Shown in pieces: positions 52,394-63,124 of a stretch of DNA of 64,000 nt (position 1 is its first letter; the number at the start of each line of letters is the position of its first letter). The translations under genes and the position numbers were made by a program. The notes under the pieces are model-generated. The model was given only the letters and a program-made list of their open reading frames with translations. It had not been told where the DNA came from and searched no databases. Location: NCBI GenBank assembly GCA_002396085.1, contig DGWI01000018.1, positions 1-64,000 on the forward strand, written 5' to 3'. The DNA is from Porphyromonadaceae bacterium UBA4262 (lineage in GTDB: Bacteria; Bacteroidota; Bacteroidia; Bacteroidales; Muribaculaceae).

Positions 52394-52636
52394 TTATTGG
52401 ATAAAGATGGCAAGGAAGCAAACAATCAGAGCCACGAATGCGACACCCTCGATCAGAGCGGCAATCACAATCATGTTACTACGGATATCATTGGTTGATT
52501 CGGGCTGACGGGCGATTGCCTCCATGGCCGAGCCACCAATCTTTCCAATACCAATACCTGCTGCAATTGCAGCAATACCTGCTCCCAGGGCTGCGCCCAT
52601 GTTTGCCATAGCGTCTGCTAAAATCATTCCTAACAT
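52394..52636 (-). CDS. atpE: ATP synthase c subunit
   Basis: 80 residues, a two-helix hairpin with the glycine-rich helix AALGAGIAAIAAGIGIGKIG and loop ARQPES. The ion-binding Glu63 is in AALIEGVAFVAL. No Gln/Ser/Thr sodium-binding signature accompanies it, so proton coupling is expected (inference from known sodium c-rings). Forms the rotor ring. Confidence 0.96.
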   Translation of the reverse strand: MLGMILADAMANMGAALGAGIAAIAAGIGIGKIGGSAMEAIARQPESTNDIRSNMIVIAALIEGVAFVALIVCFLAIFIQ

Positions 52637-52687
52637 AGTCTTAATATTTTAAAAGTTATTATTTTGTTTCTTTAGATTATCGTTTGT

Positions 52688-53752
52688 TTAAGCCTCGTGT
52701 CCATGAGGTTCGACCAGCGCCATCGAGATGAAGATGGTCGACAAGATAGTGAACACATAGGCCTGGATGAAACTCACCAGCGTGTCGAGGGCCAACATGA
52801 ACAATGCGAATGCCAGTGAGAACACCGTTGTCGCACCACCCACAGCAGCACCAAACATGCCAGAGAAGATGAAGATGAGGAGCATGAGCACCAGCACCAC
52901 CATGTGACCGCCCATCATGTTGGCAAACAAACGTACCATCAGAGCGACGGGCTTGGTAAACATACCCAGAATCTCGATGAAGGGCATCATGGGCGCCGGG
53001 CACTTCAGTCCCAGAGGCACATCAGGCCAGAGGATTTCCTTCCAGTACTCACGTGTGCCCGACAAGTTGATCACAAAGAAAGTGATGACTGCCAGCACCA
53101 TCGTGACTGCCAGATTGCCCGTCAGATTGGCACCACCAGGGAAGATGACCACCAAGCCCATGAGGTTCATCGTCAGGATGAAAAAGAACACCGTGAGCAG
53201 GTAGGGGGCATACTTGGGCGAGTGCTTGCCCAGAATGGGGCGAATGGTGTCGGTGTAGACGTAGTCAACAATGAGCTCGAGCACAGCAGTACCCTTGCGT
53301 GGGGCCTTCATGCCATGCTTGCGATACCAGTTGCGCACACTGAATACCATCATAATCACCAACAGGGCACACACCATGATGGCAGCCACATTCTTAGTGA
53401 TGGACAAGTCAAGCGGACGCGACACCGAGCCATCGTCTAGCACCTGCACGAGTTTGCCATTATATTCCTCGCCATGATTGATGCGAAAGCCCTCGTAGGT
53501 CTCACCACTGGTGACACGGCTGCTCATGAAGCAATGCCAGCCGTCCTCACCCTTGGCGATGATGGGCAGCGGGATGCGCACATCATGACAGAAGGGAATC
53601 TCCCAACCATAGGCATCACCCAGGTGTTCATAGATGATCTCCTTGGGATTGACCTCGGTAGTGCCATGATGGTGCTGCGCCGCGCGCATATAGCCGAAAG
53701 CGGCCAACGCGATGAGCACCACGGCAATGATTGCGGTTATTGCTTTCTTCAT
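52688..53752 (-). CDS. atpB: ATP synthase a subunit, with long N-terminal region
   Basis: 354 residues from ATG 53752 (MKKAITAIIAVVLIALAAFG). The essential arginine lies in KPVALMVRLFANMMGGHMVV, and the C-terminal helix is SFIQAYVFTILSTIFISMAL. Before the first membrane helix of the core (IMVCALLVIMMVF, about residue 125) there is a signal-like helix and an about 90-residue extracytoplasmic domain with several His and Cys (HHHGTTEVNP, PFCHDVRIPLP, GWHCFMSSR). It starts 1 bp after atpC. Confidence 0.95.
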   Translation of the reverse strand: MKKAITAIIAVVLIALAAFGYMRAAQHHHGTTEVNPKEIIYEHLGDAYGWEIPFCHDVRIPLPIIAKGEDGWHCFMSSRVTSGETYEGFRINHGEEYNGKLVQVLDDGSVSRPLDLSITKNVAAIMVCALLVIMMVFSVRNWYRKHGMKAPRKGTAVLELIVDYVYTDTIRPILGKHSPKYAPYLLTVFFFILTMNLMGLVVIFPGGANLTGNLAVTMVLAVITFFVINLSGTREYWKEILWPDVPLGLKCPAPMMPFIEILGMFTKPVALMVRLFANMMGGHMVVLVLMLLIFIFSGMFGAAVGGATTVFSLAFALFMLALDTLVSFIQAYVFTILSTIFISMALVEPHGHEA

Positions 53753-53753
53753 A

Positions 53754-53990
53754 TCAATACATGCACACACTCACCACATTGTTCTTGATGTCAGCAACCC
53801 CACCCTCGATGTCGCGCTGCTGAGTCTGGCCATCGGCGGTGACATAGGTCACCTGGCCAGCCGCCAACGCGGCAATCAGAGCAGCATGGTTGTTGAGCAC
53901 CTGAAACTTGCCCAGGGCGCCAGGCAGGGTCACCGAGGTCACCTCGCCTTCAAACTCAATCTGCTGAGCCGATATGATTTTGAGTGTCAT
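53754..53990 (-). CDS. atpC: ATP synthase epsilon subunit, short form
   Basis: 78 residues from ATG 53990 (MTLKIISAQQIEFEGEV). Only the N-terminal beta-sandwich is present (SVTLPGALGKFQVLNNHAAL; IEGGVADIKNNVVSVCMY). The C-terminal two-helix domain that inhibits ATPase in other bacteria is missing, as in other short Bacteroidetes forms. The frame upstream (ILKSQF) is translated repeat. Confidence 0.93.
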   Translation of the reverse strand: MTLKIISAQQIEFEGEVTSVTLPGALGKFQVLNNHAALIAALAAGQVTYVTADGQTQQRDIEGGVADIKNNVVSVCMY

Positions 53991-54002
53991 ATTGTTAATA
54001 AT

Positions 54003-54030
54003 AAATTGAGACTTGAGAATGAAAAATGAG
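54003..54030. repeat. Degenerate heptamer array upstream of atpC
   Basis: AAATTGA, GACTTGA, GAATGAA, AAATGAG; 12 nt from the atpC ATG. Looser than the other arrays. Confidence 0.5.
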
Positions 54031-54057
54031 AGACATTCTCTATTATTCATTTAGTAA

Positions 54058-55593
<1,536 letters not shown>

Positions 55594-55617
55594 CTATCTT
55601 GTTAATGTCATTGGTTA

Positions 55618-56694
55618 TCAGAAGTGCCAGCCTTGGGTTACGACAATGGCCATCACCACCAGGTTGACCAGCCCCATGGGCATGAGATAGCGCCACTCCA
55701 GCGCCAACATCTGGTCAATGCGCACACGCGGGAACGACCAGCGAATCCACATGAAGATAAAAGTCATGAAGAATGCCTTGCCCAGGAACCACAGCGTGCT
55801 GGGTATGTAGTCCATCACTGTATTGAAGCCGTCCCAACCAGGAATGTGCAACGGCATCCAGCCGCCCAAGAAGAGCAGAGCGGCAATGCCACTGACCACA
55901 AACAAGTTGAGGTACTCGGCCAGATAGAACAAGCCATAGTGGATACCCGAGTACTCGGTGTGATAACCTGCAGTCAACTCGTGCTCGGCCTCGGGGAGGT
56001 CAAACGGTCCACGGTTGTTCTCGGCGTTGGCGGCGATGATATAAATAATGAACGCGATGATGGCAGGCAAATGGCCCTTGAACAGGAACCAGCCGTCGGC
56101 CTGAGCCTCGACAATGCCCGTGATGCTCATCGTGCCGGCAAGGCACACCATTGTGAGCACCGACAGTCCCACCGACAATTCATAACTAATCATCTGGGCG
56201 CCCGATCGCATGGCACCAATCAGGGTGTACTTGCTGTTGCTCGACCAACCGGCCAATAGGATACCCAGCACACCAATTGATGAGACAGCGATGATGAAGA
56301 ATGCACCGATGTTGAAGTCGATAAACTGCAAGCCCTTGCCCCACGGCAGGCAGGCAAAGGTGAGCACCGATGCCATCACCACCAGGAAGGGGGCGAGGAA
56401 GAACAGGAACTTGTCGGTGTGCCACAGCGTGATAATCTCCTTAGTCAGAATCTTGAACACGTCGGCAAAAATCTGTAGCGAGCCGCCCGGACCCACACGG
56501 ATGGGGCCACGACGGCACTGAATCCAACCGCACACCCAGCGCTCATACATGATATAGATCATGGCAAGTACCGAGTAGGCCAGCAACAGGAACACCGCCA
56601 CAAGGATGCACTCGACTGTGGTCGTGAGCCATGCGGGCATCACGCTCAGCAGCAACTCATGGAGCCAATTGGTGACTGTAGTGAAGTCAAACAT
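55618..56694 (-). CDS. nuoH: Complex I subunit H
   Basis: 358 residues, about 8 helices. Signatures: GWIQCRRGPIRVGPGGSLQI, GWSSNSKYTLIGAMRSGAQM, and PFDLPEAEHELTAGYHTEYS (quinone-channel acidic loop). Links the quinone site to the membrane arm. It directly precedes atpD instead of nuoI. Confidence 0.97.
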   Translation of the reverse strand: MFDFTTVTNWLHELLLSVMPAWLTTTVECILVAVFLLLAYSVLAMIYIMYERWVCGWIQCRRGPIRVGPGGSLQIFADVFKILTKEIITLWHTDKFLFFLAPFLVVMASVLTFACLPWGKGLQFIDFNIGAFFIIAVSSIGVLGILLAGWSSNSKYTLIGAMRSGAQMISYELSVGLSVLTMVCLAGTMSITGIVEAQADGWFLFKGHLPAIIAFIIYIIAANAENNRGPFDLPEAEHELTAGYHTEYSGIHYGLFYLAEYLNLFVVSGIAALLFLGGWMPLHIPGWDGFNTVMDYIPSTLWFLGKAFFMTFIFMWIRWSFPRVRIDQMLALEWRYLMPMGLVNLVVMAIVVTQGWHF

Positions 56695-56702
56695 ATCTTT
56701 AT

Positions 56703-56794
56703 GAATTGAGAATTGTTAATTGAAAATTGAGAATTGAGAATTTAATGAAGATTGAGAAGCATTCATTACTTATCATTCATTTCTCATCATTCCT
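56703..56794. repeat. Two heptamer arrays between nuoCD and nuoH
   Basis: 56703-56744: six units of the GAATTGA type, 8 nt upstream of the nuoH ATG. 56760-56794: CATTCAT, TACTTAT, CATTCAT, TTCTCAT, CATTCCT, with the nuoCD stop at 56800. Confidence 0.8.
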
Positions 56795-56799
56795 TTGAA

Positions 56800-58449
56800 T
56801 TAGCGGTCGATGTCGGGGATGACAAAGTCGATTGAAGCCGTGATGGTGATCAAGTCAGCAATCATGTTGTCACGACAGGTGAGATCAACCACGCCAATGA
56901 GGTTGAAGCATGGCGACTGGAAGTGCAAGCGATAGGGCTTCTGGAACGGCTTGGGGTCGCCATCGCTCTCCAGATAGACACCGAAGGCTCCACGACTGGC
57001 CTCGACCTGCTGATACCAGTGACCGGCTGGCAACTTGATCATCTTGGGCACCTTCTCGGCCACATACTCATTGCCCTCGCACTGCTCAAACTTGTCGCAA
57101 GCCTGGCGCAAAATCTTGATGCTCTGCACAATCTCGTCCATGCGCACCATGTAGCGGGCCATCGAATCGCCCTCAGTGCGCATGACCTCATCAAAGTCAA
57201 ACTCATCGTAGAGTGAGTAGGGATGCGTCTTGCGCACATCGCAGTGCACGCCGCTGGCACGTCCGCTGGGACCAGTGATGCAGTAGTTGATGGCATCCTC
57301 TTTGCCCAGGACACCGACACCGACCATGCGGTTGCGAGCAATCACATTGCCAGTGAACAGTTGGTGGTATTCCTTCAGATTCTTCTCGATCACGTCGCAG
57401 GCATGACGCACGTCCTTGACAAAGTCGGGATGCACATCGGCAACAACACCACCAATGGTGCTGTAACTCATCGACATGCGGGCACCACAAGTGCGATCGA
57501 AGATGTCGTAGATGAGCTCACGCTCACGGAAGCCGTAGAAGAATGCCGTGGTGGCACCCTGATCCATGGTCAAGCAACCGTAACTGAGCAGGTGCGATGA
57601 CAGACGCATCAACTCGTCCATCATCAGACGGATGAGTTCGGCACGGCGCGGCACCTCAATGCCCAGAGCCTTCTCGATGCACATGCACAAGCAGTGACGA
57701 TTGATGTGAGCAGCCATATAGTCCATACGCTCGGTGTAGAGCAGCGTCTGCGGATAGGTCAGGCTCTCGCACAACTTCTCGATGCCGCGATGAATGTAGC
57801 CACTGACGACATCCACCTTCTTGACCATCTCGCCGTCGAGCGACACGCGATAGCGCAACACACCGTGTGTACTGGGGTGCTGGGGACCGACGTTGATGAC
57901 GTACTCATCGTCCTCAAAGACCTTGCCGTCGACCTTCTTGACATTGCCATTCTCGTCCTCGACATAGGTACAGGTATAGTCCTCGTTCTGCTCATCGTCA
58001 AGACGTATGGGGTTCAGATCGGGGTTCTCGTCATAGTCCTTGCGCAGCGGGTGTCCCACCCAGTCGTTGCGCAAGAAAAATCGGCGCATGTCGGGGTGCC
58101 CGATAAACACGATGCCAAAGAAGTCATAGGCCTCGCGCTCTTGGTAATTGGCTACCGCCCAGATGTCGCTCACCGAGTGCAGCATGGGATGCTCGCGGTC
58201 GGTGGTAGCGACCTTGACATGAACCATATCTTGTGTGTCGGTGTTGGTCAAATAATAGACCACACCTATCGAGTCCTTCCAGTCAACGCCTGCCAGACAT
58301 GACAGTTGGTCAAAGTGCAGGTCGTTCTTGAGTCGCAGCGCCAGTGCATGCCACTGCGCATCCTCGACCGTGACCATGAGCATGTCATCGACCGTGTCAA
58401 ACTGCGCCTGGGGGCACAATGCGGCAATCTGTTGTTGTAAATCTGCCAT
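56800..58449 (-). CDS. nuoCD: Complex I fused subunit CD
   Basis: 549 residues. NuoC part (1 to about 165): YQEREAYDFFGIVFIGHPDM and RNDWVGHPLRKDY. NuoD part (from about 180): VINVGPQHPSTHGVLRYRVS, SGYIHRGIEKLCES and the C-terminal IDFVIPDIDR. NuoD forms the quinone pocket with NuoB. The fusion is common in Bacteroidetes and some Proteobacteria. 46 bp after nuoB. Confidence 0.97.
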   Translation of the reverse strand: MADLQQQIAALCPQAQFDTVDDMLMVTVEDAQWHALALRLKNDLHFDQLSCLAGVDWKDSIGVVYYLTNTDTQDMVHVKVATTDREHPMLHSVSDIWAVANYQEREAYDFFGIVFIGHPDMRRFFLRNDWVGHPLRKDYDENPDLNPIRLDDEQNEDYTCTYVEDENGNVKKVDGKVFEDDEYVINVGPQHPSTHGVLRYRVSLDGEMVKKVDVVSGYIHRGIEKLCESLTYPQTLLYTERMDYMAAHINRHCLCMCIEKALGIEVPRRAELIRLMMDELMRLSSHLLSYGCLTMDQGATTAFFYGFRERELIYDIFDRTCGARMSMSYSTIGGVVADVHPDFVKDVRHACDVIEKNLKEYHQLFTGNVIARNRMVGVGVLGKEDAINYCITGPSGRASGVHCDVRKTHPYSLYDEFDFDEVMRTEGDSMARYMVRMDEIVQSIKILRQACDKFEQCEGNEYVAEKVPKMIKLPAGHWYQQVEASRGAFGVYLESDGDPKPFQKPYRLHFQSPCFNLIGVVDLTCRDNMIADLITITASIDFVIPDIDR

Positions 58450-58495
58450 ATATAATTAATGTATATGCGGTTCTTGGTTTCTAATTCTTGAGCAA

Positions 58496-59095
58496 TCACT
58501 TGTCCTCGGGGACATACTCCATGCGTTTCTCCTTGCGGTTGTCGCCACCCAGGAACTTGGTGACCTTGATCTTGCGCTGCAATTGCATCAGAGCATAGAA
58601 CATGGCCTCGGGGCGAGGAGGACATCCAGGCAGGTAAACATCCACGGGAATAATCTCGTCGATGCCTTTGACCACACAGTAACTATTCTTGAAGGGGCCG
58701 CCACTGATGGTGCATGCACCACAAGCAATCACATACTTGGGCTCGGCCATCTGCTCATACAGGCGTTTCAGCACTGGAGCCATGCGATAGGTGATCGTGC
58801 CCTGGCACATGATGTAGTCGGCCTGACGGGGGCTATTGCGAGCCACCTCGGCGCCAAAACGAGCCATATCATAACGAGCGGCACCCAGGCACATGAACTC
58901 AATAGCGCAGCAACTGGTGCCGAAGCAGAACGGCCACAACGAGTTGGAGCGGCTCCAGTTGAGCAACTGGTCGAGCTTGCCAACCACTACATTCACACCC
59001 GAGGCATTCAATTGTTCAACGAGGTTGTCAATATACTCGTTGTCCTTGAAGTCCTCATAACGCATGCTCTTGATTTTCGGTTTCTTTACTTCCAT
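58496..59095 (-). CDS. nuoB: Complex I subunit B
   Basis: 199 residues from ATG 59095 ([11 protein letters not shown]). Ligands of cluster N2 are present: tandem Cys in [22 protein letters not shown] and [11 protein letters not shown]. Passes electrons to quinone. The start lies within the end of nuoA (10-bp overlap), indicating coupling; the longer upstream frame is nuoA read out of frame. Confidence 0.97.
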   Translation of the reverse strand: MEVKKPKIKSMRYEDFKDNEYIDNLVEQLNASGVNVVVGKLDQLLNWSRSNSLWPFCFGTSCCAIEFMCLGAARYDMARFGAEVARNSPRQADYIMCQGTITYRMAPVLKRLYEQMAEPKYVIACGACTISGGPFKNSYCVVKGIDEIIPVDVYLPGCPPRPEAMFYALMQLQRKIKVTKFLGGDNRKEKRMEYVPEDK

Positions 59096-59460
59096 CTCAA
59101 CGCTCCTTTCTTCCAGGCGTAAGCCAGACCTAAAACGAGAATTACCAAAAATGTACCCACGGCGAGCAACGCGCCACTGCCCAGACTGCGACAAATCGCT
59201 GCCCACGGAAACAGGAACACCGTCTCAACGTCGAACATCAGGAACAGAATGGCGAACAAGTAATAACCCACATGGAACTGGGCCATCGACTCGCCGCGAG
59301 TGGGGATACCGCACTCATAGGGCTCTCCCTTCTTCTCGGTGTAACTTCGCGGCCCCACAAGGAACGCGATAATCAACGCTCCGGCCACTAGCGTCACTGC
59401 CGTCAATGCTGCCGTGACCGCCAAAGTCGTACTTTGAATACCGAATACTGATAAAACCAT
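59086..59460 (-). CDS. nuoA: Complex I subunit A
   Basis: 124 residues from ATG 59460 ([12 protein letters not shown]). Three helices; signatures [17 protein letters not shown] and [20 protein letters not shown] (acidic Asp/Glu pair). First gene of the array. No nuoE, nuoF or nuoG is present anywhere in the window. Confidence 0.96.
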   Translation of the reverse strand: MVLSVFGIQSTTLAVTAALTAVTLVAGALIIAFLVGPRSYTEKKGEPYECGIPTRGESMAQFHVGYYLFAILFLMFDVETVFLFPWAAICRSLGSGALLAVGTFLVILVLGLAYAWKKGALRWK

Positions 59461-59558
59461 ATTATGATGTTTATGATAAATACACACAAATACCTCATTT
59501 CCACTAGATTAAATCACAAAATCCAATCTAGCGGCTTTGAGACTATTTTTTCTCGGTG

Positions 59559-59566
59559 CAAAAGTA
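59559..59566 (-). promoter_or_regulatory. -7 box of the nuo-atp array
   Basis: TACTTTTG on the minus strand, about 100 nt upstream of nuoA. No good -33 at the expected distance. Confidence 0.5.
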
Positions 59567-59674
59567 CAAAAAACTTTTCGGTTATACCATAGGCAAACAA
59601 ACAATTTTGCACAACTTTTAAACAATAAAATTGAAATGCCACAGCAAAATCGGCATCTATTTTGAAAATTTTCG

Positions 59675-59682
59675 TAACTTTG
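59675..59682 (+). promoter_or_regulatory. -7 box of the exporter-lipoprotein unit
   Basis: TAACTTTG, 24 nt before the ATG at 59707. The -33 position does not match. Confidence 0.5.
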
Positions 59683-59706
59683 CACAAACTAATCAAGCCA
59701 CCGTCT

Positions 59707-61026
59707 ATGAGCGAACAAACCACATCAGGAACCATTCTATCGCAAGAGGCCGAACACCAAGCCGACCTGGCCGAAGTCATGGAACTAGCCACAGAAGCCG
59801 GACACATCCTGCTGGAAAATGGAGCCGAAATATCGCGTGTTGAAGATATCATGAGCCGCATCTCGTCGCATTATGGCATTGACTCAGGCAACTTCTTTGT
59901 GCTCTCAAACGGCATTTTCACCACAGGGCACACCAACAAAGTGTCAAAGGCTGGTGGACAGGCCTCGACCTATGCCAACGTTGAGTTCATTCCCATCCGC
60001 GGCATCGAGTTGTCAAAGGTCGTGGCCGTCAACCGACTGAGTTATGAAATAGCCACAGACAAGACCAGCCTTCCAGAGGCACGTATCCGACTGCGAGCGA
60101 TCAGGCATGCTGCTCCCAAACCTGCGTGGGAGCAGATTCTGGGTTCGGGCATCGGAGCAGCAGGATTCTGCGCCGTCTTCGGTGGTGGATGGTCGGAATG
60201 TGCCGCAGCGCTTGTTGTGGGACTTCTGCTCTATGCCTTCGTCATCGGCATCAGTGGGCGCTACCTCTCCAAGATAGTGGGGGGCATCTGCAACGCATTG
60301 CTCGCGACGCTGTTGTGCATCATCTCATGGAGGATTGGATTTGGAGCCAGTCTTGCCAATATCATCATCGGTGCCATCATGCCACTCATTCCCGGGGTGC
60401 CCTTTGTCAACGGCGTGCGCGACCTGGCCAACTCGGACTACCTAGCAGGGTTCACACGACTGACCGACGCCATGCTGGGATTCTTCTGCATCGCTGTGGG
60501 CGTGTCGCTAGCCTTTGTGTTCGATGGTGCCATCCATGGCGGCATGGTCACCCTCAGCGGCATGACGGTGAGCGGTCAAACGTCCAGCCTGCTGTGGCAA
60601 GCACTGGCGGCCGGCATTGGAACTGCAGCCTTTGCGTTACTCTTCGGTGCCGACCGCGAGCATTACCTGCCAACAGGAATCATCGGTGCCATTGGCTGGG
60701 TGCTATACCTGATACTGGTGCGCAATGCTGGTGCCACACCTGTGCTTGCCACGCTTGCCGCTTCGACACTGGTGTGCATCCTCTCGCGCATGGCAGCCAT
60801 TCCGTTCTGCTCACCGGCACAGGTATTCTTGCTGTGTGGAATATTCCCACTGGTGCCTGGAGCCGGAATCTTCTGGTTCACTTATTATTTGACCGACGCC
60901 CAGTTTGACCTTGCCTCGAGCAGCGGTTGGATGGCCATCAAGATTGCTATCGCCATCGTCTTGGGCATCATTCTGGCTATGGAACTGCCACAAAAGCTCT
61001 TCTCACACCATAGCAAGACCCACTAA
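59707..61026 (+). CDS. Threonine/serine exporter family protein (ThrE type, fused)
   Basis: 439 residues from ATG 59707 (MSEQTTSGTILSQEAEHQA). N-terminal half: the ThrE/YjjP domain (ELATEAGHILLENGAEISRV, RVEDIMSRISSHYGI, NFFVLSNGIFTT) with about five helices. C-terminal half: the YjjB-like domain (helices from SLLWQALAAGIGTAAFALLF to AIAIVLGIILAMEL) with GIFPLVPGAGIFWFTYYL. The fused form occurs in many bacteria; other species split it in two genes. Likely exports threonine, serine or a related small molecule across the inner membrane. 15 bp upstream of the lipoprotein gene. Confidence 0.88.
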   Translation: MSEQTTSGTILSQEAEHQADLAEVMELATEAGHILLENGAEISRVEDIMSRISSHYGIDSGNFFVLSNGIFTTGHTNKVSKAGGQASTYANVEFIPIRGIELSKVVAVNRLSYEIATDKTSLPEARIRLRAIRHAAPKPAWEQILGSGIGAAGFCAVFGGGWSECAAALVVGLLLYAFVIGISGRYLSKIVGGICNALLATLLCIISWRIGFGASLANIIIGAIMPLIPGVPFVNGVRDLANSDYLAGFTRLTDAMLGFFCIAVGVSLAFVFDGAIHGGMVTLSGMTVSGQTSSLLWQALAAGIGTAAFALLFGADREHYLPTGIIGAIGWVLYLILVRNAGATPVLATLAASTLVCILSRMAAIPFCSPAQVFLLCGIFPLVPGAGIFWFTYYLTDAQFDLASSSGWMAIKIAIAIVLGIILAMELPQKLFSHHSKTH

Positions 61027-61041
61027 AGTTCACTTTTAAGC

Positions 61042-62565
61042 ATGAAAATAGTCAAATTCATCGCCATCTCTTCCATGACCTTGTTGCTGGCCAGTTGTGC
61101 CAAGCATGTGATGCCTCCATTCGCCTCGACTCCCCATTGGGTTCTTGATGGCAATGTTGCCAGCAGCACTGTGCACGACATGGCAATAGACTTTGGCGGC
61201 GGAAACACCTTTCCCATCACCAACGCTAGCGATGGCGAATATGAGTTAAACTTTATCGCTACGACCAAGCAATTTGCCAACTATGATATTGTTTGCCAGA
61301 ATTATATAACTTCGGCCATTAGCCAAATCCCACTTCAGATTGACTCAATAGAGTTTGTTCTTGCCGACCGCTACATCACATTCACGCCCAACGTCACCAA
61401 GGGATGGATGCCTGACCTGGTGCGTCAGGCCGATGGAACAGAGTTGGTGACCGAAGCAAATCCACGAAGTAGCACCATCCAGCCCCATGACGAAATCTGG
61501 CGAAACTACGTGTTTGACAAACATCTGCACCGCATCATCGTTGTTGACCGGCTCGTGAAGAATGGCAAACACATCGGAATCGCCTACATCATGCAGAGCG
61601 AAAACAAGCACGTGCCATTCGCCTCCACATATCACTACGATGTGACCCAACGACGCAACACACAACCAGTGGGCGAGGCCATGAGGGCACTGCTCGACAT
61701 CACCATCGCCGCCAGCGAGTCGCATTTCACCCCTCGCAGCTACGCAGAGTATGTCCAAGCGGCCGACTCGTGTTTCATGGCCGGTGATTATGCTGGTGCG
61801 TCTCGACAGTTTGATCACGCCTTCGCCGTGTCGCACGACTTACCCGGCCACCATCTCTACAATGCGGCTTGCGCCGCAGCACTGGCAGGGCTGAACGATG
61901 TGGCATTCAGGCGCTTGAACGCACGACTCGAGAATGAACCTAACTGGTATGTCGACAACCCCAATGCCGACCCCGACCTTGCTCCGATACACTCCGACTT
62001 GCGATGGAAGGCATACGTCGACACCATCATCGCCCGCCGCGACCGTATCGAAGCCGGCTTCGACAAGCCACTGCGAGCACAGTTACAAGACATTGGACAA
62101 CGTGACCAGGATATCCGCCATGAATTTCTGAATGCCTATCGTGCCACACCTCGCAACCAGACACTCATCGACTCGCTTGCCCGCCAGATGCAGCGCATCG
62201 ACAGTGTCAACCAAGCCGAGATTTGCCACATCCTTGACACACGCGGCTGTGTGGGCAGCGACCTTGTGGGCAATGCCTGTAGCGTGTTCTGGCTAGTCAT
62301 CCAGCACGCGCCCGTCGAGTTGCAGAGGCGCTACTTCCCGCTCTTTGTGCAAGCCGCACAGCGCGGCGACCTCGCCCGCGAGAACGTGGCCATGATGGAC
62401 GATCGCATTGCCTTGTTTGAGGGCCGTCCACAACGCTACGGCACCCAGATTGTGGAAGGGAAACTGTATCAGTTGCTCGACCCAACCAAAGTTGACCTAT
62501 GGCGACAAGAGATGGGCATGCAGCCGCTCGCCGACTACCTGCGCCAGATGGGTGTGCAGAATTAA
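61042..62565 (+). CDS. DUF6624 lipoprotein
   Basis: 507 residues. Lipoprotein signal with lipobox LASC (Cys about 19). Middle: a beta-rich region (about 40-200), then a tetratricopeptide-like stretch (YAEYVQAADSCFMAGDYAGA, YNAACAAALAGLNDVAFRRL). C-terminus (about 380-490): DUF6624, with CHILDTRGCVGSDLVGN, SVFWLVIQHAPVELQRRYFP, MMDDRIALFEGRPQRYGTQI. Function of DUF6624 is unknown. Co-transcribed with the ThrE-type exporter. Confidence 0.8.
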   Translation: MKIVKFIAISSMTLLLASCAKHVMPPFASTPHWVLDGNVASSTVHDMAIDFGGGNTFPITNASDGEYELNFIATTKQFANYDIVCQNYITSAISQIPLQIDSIEFVLADRYITFTPNVTKGWMPDLVRQADGTELVTEANPRSSTIQPHDEIWRNYVFDKHLHRIIVVDRLVKNGKHIGIAYIMQSENKHVPFASTYHYDVTQRRNTQPVGEAMRALLDITIAASESHFTPRSYAEYVQAADSCFMAGDYAGASRQFDHAFAVSHDLPGHHLYNAACAAALAGLNDVAFRRLNARLENEPNWYVDNPNADPDLAPIHSDLRWKAYVDTIIARRDRIEAGFDKPLRAQLQDIGQRDQDIRHEFLNAYRATPRNQTLIDSLARQMQRIDSVNQAEICHILDTRGCVGSDLVGNACSVFWLVIQHAPVELQRRYFPLFVQAAQRGDLARENVAMMDDRIALFEGRPQRYGTQIVEGKLYQLLDPTKVDLWRQEMGMQPLADYLRQMGVQN

Positions 62566-62578
62566 AGAATCTTGCTGC

Positions 62579-63055
62579 CTATACAATCAGAGCCACGGCA
62601 TAGGCGCTGATGCCCTCCTCGCGGCCGGTGAAGCCCAGGCGCTCGGTGGTAGTGGCCTTGATGGAAACCTGGTTCAGTTCACACTCCAGGCATGCGGCCA
62701 GTTGCTCCTGCATAGCGGGGATGTGGGGGTTGATCTTGGGGCGCTCGGCGCAGATGGTGATGTCACAGTTGCCCAGAGTGTAGCCCTGCTCCCTAATCAA
62801 GCGATTGACCTCGCGCAGCAGTTTGCGGCTGTCGATGCCCTTGTAGCGCGGGTCGGTGTCGGGAAAATGGTAGCCAATGTCGCGCAGACATGCTGCACCC
62901 AGCAGTGCATCGCACAGGGCATGAATCACCACATCGGCATCGCTGTGCCCCAGCAGTCCCAACTCATGTTCAATCTTGACACCGCCCAGCCATAATTCAC
63001 GCTCCGGCACCAGGCGATGCACATCGTACCCAAATCCTATTCTTGTCATTGTCAT
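62579..63055 (-). CDS. ispF: 2-C-methyl-D-erythritol 2,4-cyclodiphosphate synthase
   Basis: 158 residues, full length. Motifs: [20 protein letters not shown] (metal Asp/His), [38 protein letters not shown], and C-terminal [20 protein letters not shown]. Fifth pathway-specific step of the MEP route to isoprenoids, a cytoplasmic trimer with zinc. Either ATG 63055 or 63049 may be used; an octamer array lies just upstream. Confidence 0.97.
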   Translation of the reverse strand: MTMTRIGFGYDVHRLVPERELWLGGVKIEHELGLLGHSDADVVIHALCDALLGAACLRDIGYHFPDTDPRYKGIDSRKLLREVNRLIREQGYTLGNCDITICAERPKINPHIPAMQEQLAACLECELNQVSIKATTTERLGFTGREEGISAYAVALIV

Positions 63056-63059
63056 TCAG

Positions 63060-63091
63060 AGTTAAAAAGACAAAAGGACACAAGGACAAAA
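63060..63091. repeat. Octamer array upstream of ispF
   Basis: AGTTAAAA, AGACAAAA, GGACACAA, GGACAAAA at an exact 8-bp period, 4 nt upstream of ATG 63055. Confidence 0.65.
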
Positions 63092-63124
63092 ACCTCATGC
63101 CCTTTTGTTCTTATGTCTAAAGAA

